64,000 nt of DNA from assembly GCA_038501625.1 (NCBI GenBank), contig JAZAYU010000034.1, forward strand, positions 3,499,102 through 3,563,101. The letters run 5' to 3'. The DNA is from Corbicula japonica. Lineage: Eukaryota > Mollusca > Bivalvia > Venerida > Cyrenidae. Both the position numbers and the translations under genes were made by a program. Below the pieces are notes generated by a model. It saw nothing but the letters and a program-made list of their open reading frames with translations, was not told the origin of the DNA and ran no database searches. This document shows positions 56,618 through 64,000 of the stretch, piece by piece; position 1 is the stretch's first letter; each line of letters starts with the position of its first letter.

Positions 56618-56802
56618 CCTCCAGTTCAAATGTGGACTTGATCAAAGCCTTTGCAGTAATAATCAGCATAGTTTTAATGCCCGGACTGTTCATAATCATT
56701 TGTGTGGTAAACCCGTGTCCTCTTGGATCTCGAATGTGGCGTCGTCGACGAAGGAGCAGAGAGAGACTAGAACAGCTTAGACCCGATTCACAAGTTTCCG
56801 AG
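56618..56802 (+). CDS. Exon encoding transmembrane helix and basic juxtamembrane segment
   Basis: The acceptor is TTCTTTTCTCATTGCAG, ending at 56617. The first two bases complete a phase-1 codon left by the LDLa exon (TCC, Ser). The exon encodes a short stalk (SSSNVDLIKAF), a hydrophobic run of about 22 residues ending in FIIICVV, then NPCPLGSRMW and the basic stop-transfer cluster RRRRRSR, followed by ERLEQLRPDSQVSE. This is the topology of a type I single-pass membrane protein with its tail in the cytosol. The probable donor is GTTTGT at 56803, which leaves phase 0. If that donor were not used, the frame would continue 22 codons (VCKQFLSF...) to a stop at about 56869-56871, giving a very short tail. 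No convincing next exon is recognised before the window ends. The cytoplasmic tail is therefore incomplete or lies beyond. Confidence 0.78.
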
Positions 56803-56865
56803 GTTTGTAAACAATTTTTGTCATTTATAGCGATACCGGCTCTACGAATCTTTTTGAATGACCTT

Positions 56866-56940
56866 GGCTGAAGGTTGTAAAACCGAGTTTGGAAACCAGT
56901 CTCAAATCTCAAGCATCTGATTGGCTGAAATGGCGACTGG
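56866..56940. mobile_element. MITE-A truncated copy at the TM exon
   Basis: GGCTGAAGGTTGTAAAACCG to AAATGGCGACTGG. The right arm is replaced by the 43-bp minisatellite. It begins 64 bp after the TM exon donor. Confidence 0.75.
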
Positions 56941-57285
56941 TTGATGGTTGAGTTTGTTGAACTTCCCTATCTGTATTCAACAGTTGATGGTTGAGTTTGT
57001 TGAACTTCCCCGTCTGTATTCAACGGTTGATGGTCGAGTTTGTTGAACTTCCCTGTCTGTATTCAACGGTTGATGGTTGAGTTTGTTGAACTTCTCTGTC
57101 TGTATAATGAATCAACGTTTGATGGTTGAGTTTGTTGAACTTCTCTGTCTGTATTAAACGGTTGATGGTTGAGTTTGTTGAACTTCCTGTCAGTATTCAA
57201 CAGTTGATGGTTGAGTTTGTTGAAATTTCCCATCTGTATTTAACGGTTGATGATTGAGTTTGTTGAACTATGACTGTATTCAATG
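56941..57285. repeat. 43-bp minisatellite after the TM exon (8 units)
   Basis: TTGATGGTTGAGTTTGTTGA begins units at 56941, 56984 and 57027 and so on to about 57247. It begins exactly where a MITE-A copy is truncated, within 140 bp of the TM exon. Confidence 0.9.
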
Positions 57286-58029
57286 GTCCTGATAATTGAA
57301 GCTAAGTTTTTGTCTAAATTGACCAGAAGCAATTATTTCAATGGGAAATTCCTGCAATAAACATTCATTTGTATGTCTGATAGTACCAGCACGGACAATT
57401 GTCTCCCTATTGTAGCCATATTAACAGGCTTAAATTTCATGTAGATTGCATTCCCATACAATTGTCCCTGTCACAATATACATCAAGATACAGCTTTTTG
57501 ATCCCCATGAGAATTGTGGAAGAAATAAGGTTAAAATCAGACTGAAAGCCAATTGCCAGAACTTTGTCTAGAATTGTAAACTAATGTGTTCTGTGTTGTC
57601 AGGGACAATTTTATAAAAGAAAATCCTGATTAATGTCTGTTTGTCATTTAAGAGTGTTTTCTGTCTGGTCCCTGGAAATTCCCGATAGCCTTCAGAATTA
57701 CTGTACTCTAAAAACTGCCTTTTTTTTTCTTCGTCCATGTAATTTTAAGCTGGCATAGGGCTTGATAACTGGAGAAATGTTCTCTAAAAGCTCATGTTTG
57801 GTTTGATAGTCTAGAGAATAACTGAAGTCTGAAAAATCACCTTTGGTTCAATTATCATAGAAAGGAGAGGCTAACATTGGGCTAATAAGTCTGAAAAATT
57901 ATTCTGTAAGGCTAACATTGGGTTTGATAATTTGGTAAAATGTACTGTAAAGACTGGTTTGGTTCAGTAGTCTTGAGGATTGTACTCTTCTGCTCACACT
58001 TGGCTAAGTGGTCTGGAGAATTAGTCAGT

Positions 58030-59740
58030 CCTACATGTGGCTTTAGAGTACACTTCTCCAGTCCACATGCCGAAATGTGAGGCTTTAGAGTACACTTCTC
58101 CAAGCTACTGAGCCGAAATGTGAGGCTTTAGAGTACACTTCTCCAAGCTACTGAGCCGAAATGTGAGTCTTTAGAGTACACTTCTCCAACTTACTGAGCC
58201 GAAATGTGTGGCTTTAGAGTAAAATTCTCCAGACTACTGAGCCAAAGCGTGAGCCTTTAGAGTACTATTCTCCAGACTACTGAGCCAGAACGTGAGCCTT
58301 TAGAATACTATTCTCCAGGCTACTGAGCCAAAACATGAACCTTTAGAGTACAATTCTCCAGACTACTGAGCCAGAACGTGAGCCTTTAGAATACTATTCT
58401 CCAGGCTACTGAGCCAAAACGTGAGCCTTTAGAGTACAATTCTCCAGGCTACTGAGCCAAAACGTGAGCCTTTAGAGTACTATTCTCCAGGCTACTGAGC
58501 CAAAACGTGAGCCTTTGGAGTACAATTCTCCAGGCTACTGAGCCAAAACGTGAGCCTTTAGAGTACAATTCTCCAGGCTACTGAGCCAGAACGTGAGCCT
58601 TTAGAGTACAATTCTCCAGACTACTGAGCCAGAACGTGAGCCTTTAGAGTACTATTCTCCAGACTACTGAGCCAGAACGTGAGCCTTTAGAGTACAATTC
58701 TCCAGACTACTGAGCCAGAACGTGAGCCTTTAGAGTAAAATTCTCCAGACTACTGAGCCATAACGTGAGCCTTTAGAGTACTATTCTCCAGACTTCTGAG
58801 CCAGAACGTGAGCCTTTAGAGTACAATTCTCCAGACTACTGAGCCGAAATGTGAGGCTTTAGAGTACAATTCTCCAGGCTACTGAGCCGAAATGTGAGGC
58901 TTTAGAGTACAATTCTCCAGACTACTGAGCCGAAATGTGAGCCTTTAGAGTACAATTCTCCAGACTACTGAGCCGAAATGTGAGCCTTTAGAGTACTATT
59001 CTCCAGACTACTGAGCCAAAATGTGAGCCTTTAGAGTACAATTCTTCAGGCTACTGAGCCAAAATTTGAGCCTTTAGAATACTATCCTCCAGGCTCATGA
59101 GCCAAAACGTGAGCCTTTAGAGTACTATCCTCCAGGCTCATGAGCCAAAACGTGAACCTTTAGAGTACAATTCTCCAGTCTACTGAGCCAAAACATGAGC
59201 CTTTAGAATACTATTCTCCAGGCTACTGAGACAAAACGTGAGCCTTTAGAGTACAATTCTCCAGGCTACTGAGCCAAAACGTGAGCCTTAAAAGTGCTAT
59301 CCTCCAGGCTACTGAGCCAGAACGTGAGCCTTTTGAGTACTATTCTCCAGGCTACTGAGCCAAAATTTGAGCCTTTTGAGTACTATCCTCCAGGCTAATG
59401 AGCCAAAACGTGAGCCTTTAGAGTACTATCCTCCAGGCTGATGAGCCAAAACGTGAACCTTTAGAGTACAATTCTCCAGGCTACTGAGCCAAAACGTGAG
59501 CCTTTAGAATACTATTCTCCAGGCAACTGAGCCAAAACGTGAGCCTTTAGAGTACAATTCTCCAGGCTACTGAGCCAAAACGTGAGCCTTAAAAGTGCTA
59601 TCCTCCAGGCTACTGAGCCAGAACGTGGGCCTTTTGAGTACTATTCTCCAGGCTACTGAGCCAAAACGTGAGCCTTAAAAGTGCTATCCTCCAGGCTACT
59701 GAGCCAGAACGTGAGCCTTTTGAGTACTATCCTCGAGGCT
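58030..59740. repeat. Large 43-bp minisatellite (about 40 units) with higher-order structure
   Basis: The unit is GAGCCTTTAGAGTACAATTC, then TCCAGGCTACTGAGCC, then AAAACGT. Unit types cluster: CACTTCTCC types at the left, then ACAATTCTCC and CTATTCTCC types, then CTATCCTCC types at the right. GAACCTTTAGAGTACAATTC recurs at 59154 and 59455, 301 bp apart, exactly seven units. Confidence 0.93.
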
Positions 59741-60135
59741 CCAGGACCTGTATAAATACTGATAATGGGCTTGAGTTGTACTTTTTAATGAACTTTGTTT
59801 GCCATTGTAACATCTGGAAATGTGCTGTGTAGTAGTACAATGGCTCTGCATAACATGCTTGGTAAAACACTTGTGCTCTTTCCATCTCAGATATACATTG
59901 TATTAATAATTCTAATAATTATGCAATAGCCTGTGTACTTTTCAGTACTTTCTTAAGTCAGTCACTGTCTGGGTATTGATGTCTGGAGGATTAACTACAG
60001 CAGCTATTGTCATTCAACTTTGTTCTTGATTTAGAAGGTTGACAAACTTCTCACAACTGATGCCCATTGTTAAAGCCGTACAGGATTATGATCACTCTAT
60101 AGCTTCCAGGATACACATTGTTAGTGTCTGTAACT

Positions 60136-60286
60136 CCTGGGCACAACATCATAAAACTGAGATTGGAAACCAGTCTCAAATCTCAAGCATCTGATTGGCT
60201 GAAATGATGACCAGTTGCTATTTCAGCCAATCAGATGCTTAAGATTTGAGACTGGTCTCCTAACTCTGGTTTATGATCTTGGGCCC
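60136..60286. mobile_element. MITE-A complete copy, mixed ends
   Basis: CTGGGCACAACATCATAAAA to ATGATCTTGGGCCC. Confidence 0.78.
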
Positions 60287-60379
60287 ATTATCCTCATTGT
60301 TAGTGTCTGTAACTGCTGGTGCAGTCAAACCAAAAGCTGTTAACAATGAGTATATTGTGCAATGAGAACTAACATAATA

Positions 60380-60648
60380 TTATCCCTTTTACTCCATAAT
60401 TTATATAGGCCTTTATCACGTGGGCGAACAGTGTAGATCCAGATCAGCCAGCACATTCGGCTCAGATGTCATGAATGTGCCAGTTGATTTGGATCTACAT
60501 TGTTGGCTTTAGATTTATTAGGTTATTTCTGACCAATATACTACCAGTGTAGATCAATATCAGATAGCATGAATGTGCCAGCTGTTCTGGATCTATACTG
60601 GTCACACATGCATAAATACATCCTTATAATTATGGAATAACAGGTTAA
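60380..60648. mobile_element. MITE-B diverged but full-length copy
   Basis: ATCCCTTTTACTCCATAATT to ATTATGGAATAACAGGTTAA. Confidence 0.65.
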
Positions 60649-61439
60649 AATAACAGTTCTTTATGGAGGGTCAGTTTGTTGTCCTACAACATCACACTTG
60701 CTCTGGAGCATCCTGGAATTGACCAATGGTGGCCTTGTAGTCACTGTTTTCACGGACATAGGGGTTGTGAGAATTTTTTTTCTGCGCAGTCTTCTCTGTT
60801 TTCTCAGTTTTTTTCTGAATAAAAAGGAAAGTTTGTACTTGGCAAGATTCTGAGGCAAGCTATAATGGAGAACTATAATCAATTACAACATGTTCATAAT
60901 TATCTGAACTGTCCAACCTTGAACAGGCTGTTAGGGGCTGCACAGGATTCCATTATGACAATTGCTACTTAAAGAGCTGATATCCCAATTTGAACTTAAA
61001 ATTCTGTCTCGATACAGGAGACATGTCTACATTCCAGTTCTAAAAGATTGAAGAACTTTCTTTTAATCAAGGTCATTGAAACTGCCTGTCCATAATCAAG
61101 AGCAATGAAGTTATAAAAGGCTTCATAGGAAGCAATCAGTAGTGTAATTTCTCTGCTGGCCTGGCCTGTAATGGTGTGTAATGCTGAGTAGAATTTGTTC
61201 AAGGGCATTAAAAGCTACCTTGATGCAATCAAAGACTACCTAGATGTTGGTCAATTGAAGTGAAACTGCCTTGGCATAAATCAATCGAAATGAAACTGAC
61301 CAGGCCTTGATCAGTGGTAGCTGCCCTGGCATTGACCAGTGTGATGCTGCCTTAGCATTGATCGATGGAAGAAAAGGTGATCAGGTACTGACATGTAGAA
61401 GGCAAGCTGACTTAAAGGCATTGACCAATGTTCGTGTTA

Positions 61440-61975
61440 TAATGTACTGTGAGGCTTTCCAGTTTAAAGCTGTCTAGGCCTTTTCTATGGATATGATGGC
61501 TACCTTGTTTGAAGTTATCTATGCTCTTTCCATGGATAATGAGGCTATCTAGGCTTCTTCCGTGGAAAGGAACCTTGTTTGAAGCTATCTAGGCTTTTTC
61601 CATGGATATGGAGGTTACCTTGTTTGAAGCTATCTAGGCTTTTTCCATGGATACGGTGGCTTCCTAGTTTGATGCTAACTAGGCTTTTTTCATGGATATT
61701 GGGGCTACCTTGTTTGAAGCTATCTATGCTTTTTCCATGTTTGATGCTATCTAGGCTTTTTCATGAATAGGAAGGCTACCATGTTTAAAGCTATCAAGGC
61801 TTTTCCAAGGATAAGAAGGCCATATTGTTTGAAACTATCTGGGCTTTTTCATGGATAGGGTGGCTTCCTTGTTTGATGCTATCTAGGCTTTTTACATGGA
61901 TAGGGTGGCTACCTTATAATTAGCTATCTAGGCTTTTTCCATGGTGACTACCTAGTTTGATGTTATCTAGGCTTC
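61440..61975. repeat. 45-bp minisatellite (about 11 units)
   Basis: Units of TTGTTTGAAGCTATCTAGGC followed by TTTTTCCATGGATA and a variable GG-rich end, with starts at 61575, 61620 and 61665. Because 45 is a multiple of three, one frame stays open for 63 codons, which is a by-product. Confidence 0.88.
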
Positions 61976-62032
61976 TGATCAGATCTTGCTGATCCAGATC
62001 TACACTGTTTACAATAACTCTATGGAGTAGAA
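61972..62032. mobile_element. MITE-B small fragment at the end of the 45-bp array
   Basis: CTGATCAGATCTTGCTGATC then ACTCTATGGAGTAGAAAG. Confidence 0.4.
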
Positions 62033-62507
62033 AGTGGATTTAACAGATTATGTGTCATGAATATTACAAAAAAACAAAACAATTTAGTGTGAATGCTGAA
62101 TGAAGCAGTGCTGCCAGTTCAAGGGAGACTAAGCTGTCATACATGATTGTATCAGTTTCCTTTTCATTTTTTAAAGCATTTTCAGTACTTTCTATTTTGT
62201 ACTTAATCATAGAAGACATCAAAAAAACTGAAAAGTCCAGCTTTAATGAGGTTTTTGCATTTAAAGCATTTAGTATTAAGCCTTTGTTTAATATTGTTTA
62301 CTGAAGAAGTTTTGTTGAATGAATAAATAAGAAAAATTCATACCCGAGTAAGTTAGTTTTTGGGCAGTGTGAATGCTTTCTCCTGATTGTGTTGGGAAAA
62401 AGAATTGACATATATATTATTGCTATTTCTGAAGAGAAAGAAAATATTTGTTCCCATTAAGAAAGACTTCCTCCATTTTGTTTTACCAACTTGCTATAAC
62501 TATCACT

Positions 62508-62740
62508 GTTAACCTTTTCCTCCATATTTACACTTTTATCGCATGTCAGAGCAAACAGTATAGATCCAGGTCAGCCGCCACATCCATGTTGTTTGATCAG
62601 GATCGCCACTGTTTGCTATTTGGTCATAAAAACCTAAAAGCAAACAGTGTAGATCCTGATCAGATGGCACAAATATGCCATCTAATTTAGATCTACACTG
62701 TTTACCCATGCCATATAAGGGAATATATGGAGGAAAATGT
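62508..62740. mobile_element. MITE-B complete copy
   Basis: GTTAACCTTTTCCTCCATAT to ATATGGAGGAAAATGTTAA. Confidence 0.76.
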
Positions 62741-63039
62741 TAAATTTTTCTATACTGAATGCCTGATACTAATGCAACATTTTAATTAATAAAGCAAGCT
62801 TAGTACAGTATTTTTTCCACATTTCAAAATTTCGTACCATTTCAGACAGTATTTTATTTTTAATGTGGAAATTTCACCATTCAAAATGTGAACAGCAGTC
62901 TGACCAGTTTATAATTTATATGCAATAAGAGAATACTTTTTGAAAGCAACCAGTGAACAAAACTGTCAAAATGTCAAGTTTTTTGGAAAAAACAGCAACA
63001 TAGATGGAACAATTTAAAGTATGAAACAGCAGTACAATT

Positions 63040-63830
63040 TAATCCTTACTCCATATTTACACCTTAAGTGCATTGGAGAACAGTGTAGATCCAGATCAGC
63101 CAGTACATTAAATAGATTATTTCTAACCAAAAAGGGAACACTGCAGATCCTGATTAGACGGCACAGATTTGCCATTTGATCTGGATCTCCGCTGGTTGCA
63201 CATGTGATTAGACGGCACAGATTTGCCATTTGATCCGGATCTCCTCTGGTTGCACATGTGATTAGACGGCACAGATTTGCCATTTGATCTGGATCTCCGC
63301 TGGTTGCACATCTGATTAGACGGCACAGATTTGCCATTTGATCTGGATCTCCGCTGGTTGCACACTTGATTAGACGGCACAGATTTGCCATTTGATCTGG
63401 ATCTCCGCTGGTTGCACACTTGATTAGACGGCACAGATTTGCCATTTGATCTGGATTTCCGCTGGTTGCACACGTGATTAGACGGCACAGATTTGCCATT
63501 TGATCTGGATCTCCGCTGGTTGCACATGTGATTAGACGGCACAGATTTGCCATTTGATCTGGATCTCCTCTGGTTGCAAACGTGTTTAGACGGCACAGAT
63601 TTGCCATTTGATCTGGATCTCCGCTGGTTGCACACGTGATTAGACGGCACAGATTTGCCATTATATCTGGATCTCTGCTGGTTGCACATGTGATTAGACG
63701 GCACAGATTTGCCATTTGATCTGGATCTCCACTGGTTGCACACTTGATTAGACGGCACAGATTTGCCATTTGATCTGGATCTCCGCTGGTTGCACATGTG
63801 ATTAAATGCGTAGTTTATGAAGTAAAGGAA
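63040..63830. mobile_element. MITE-B copy expanded by a 54-bp tandem array
   Basis: Left end TTAATCCTTACTCCATATTT, first hairpin partly deleted, then 12 repeats of the right inner arm, then ATGCGTAGTTTATGAAGTAA as a degraded right end. Confidence 0.72.
63152..63800. repeat. 54-bp tandem array (12 units) derived from a MITE-B arm
   Basis: GATTAGACGGCACAGATTTG starts at 63152, 63206, 63260 and so on, 12 units with few differences. The unit matches the right inner arm of MITE-B (GATCAGACGGCACGGATGTG and onwards). The period is a multiple of three, which opens long antisense frames. Confidence 0.93.
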
Positions 63831-64000
63831 TAATCTGACTTCCAAATCATTACCTGGTTTTATAGCTAGTGAGATAAACTGTTAAAATGTATGCAACTGA
63901 ATGCAATAACAAATATGTGCACAAACAGCTAGGCCATTGACCTTGCATAATTTTGGAGTGCAAGATAATTATGCAATGTTTCAAAACATGACATGCATTT

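Larger units (their letters stand above)
56803..64000. other. Downstream intron or 3' flank dominated by minisatellites
   Basis: After the TM exon donor no further exon is recognised. Blocks of 43-, 43-, 45- and 54-bp tandem repeats and several MITE copies fill much of it. Stretches over 300 bases with nothing recognisable are 57290-58020, 59745-60130, 60650-61435, 62035-62500, 62745-63035 and 63835-64000. Confidence 0.55.

Noticed and set aside
56373..56912. 179-codon minus-strand ORF
   Set aside because: Antisense of the TM exon joined to a MITE-A arm. The plus-strand exon has splice signals and sensible protein features, so this is a shadow.
58030..59740. CRISPR-like regular spacing of repeats
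   Set aside because: Units are contiguous with no unique spacers, and the genome is eukaryotic. It is a minisatellite.
63014..63845. Two long antisense ORFs (251 and 240 codons) made of ~18-residue repeats
   Set aside because: They are translations of the 54-bp MITE-derived array, whose period is divisible by three. No signal peptide, domain or codon bias supports a gene.

Overview
This window looks like intron-rich nuclear DNA of a lophotrochozoan animal, most probably a bivalve mollusc. The evidence is AT-rich non-coding DNA, spliced exons of an animal-type extracellular receptor, very dense short palindromic MITEs, and several mobile elements with tandem-repeat cores resembling the 'pearl'/Helentron elements described from oysters and mussels. 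There is no sign of a bacterial genome, operon, CRISPR array or rRNA. Species cannot be fixed by reading alone.

Host gene. Three + strand exons share compatible splice phases and appear to belong to one gene for a type I membrane protein: a CUB-domain exon (15849-16262, phase 1/1), an LDL-receptor class A exon (39325-39459, phase 1/1) and a transmembrane/juxtamembrane exon (56618-56802, phase 1/0). The introns between them are about 23 kb and 17 kb. The signal-peptide exon(s) and the rest of the cytoplasmic tail were not found.

Mobile content. Almost everything else is repeat. (1) A composite LTR element (about 27679-33798, minus strand) has three ~570-bp LTRs alternating with two paralogous Gag-like zinc-knuckle/coiled-coil ORFs. 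It has primer-binding-site and polypurine-tract candidates but no pol. (2) Five families of Helentron/pearl-like elements (10376-11775, 27717-29439, 34398-37740 with a nested 35257-36782, 40696-42051, 52768-53893) have a 5' hairpin, subterminal inverted repeats, a ~145-158 bp tandem core and a terminal 3' hairpin followed by CT(A/T)GT. Four of the five carry dense AGGTCA nuclear-receptor half-sites. (3) A DNA element with 509-bp terminal inverted repeats spans 9356-12966. (4) A hAT-like 1.17-kb element with an 8-bp target duplication spans 2033-3201. (5) There are about 25 copies of palindromic MITE-A, which carries paired CCAAT boxes, about 35 copies or fragments of TTAA-flanked piggyBac-like MITE-B, and three of MITE-C.

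Tandem arrays. Minisatellites of 28, 42-60, 53, 43, 43, 45 and 54 bp are present. The 43-bp array at 58030-59740 shows a 7-unit higher-order repeat, and the 54-bp array at 63152-63800 grew out of one arm of a MITE-B copy.

Layout. 1-15.8 kb is upstream repeat-rich DNA. 15.8-16.3 kb is the CUB exon. 16.3-39.3 kb is intron 1, with the LTR composite and the tandem-core elements. 39.3-39.5 kb is the LDLa exon. 39.5-56.6 kb is intron 2. 56.6-56.8 kb is the TM exon. The rest is downstream intron or 3' flank dominated by minisatellites. All family names and identity estimates come from reading by eye, without any database search.
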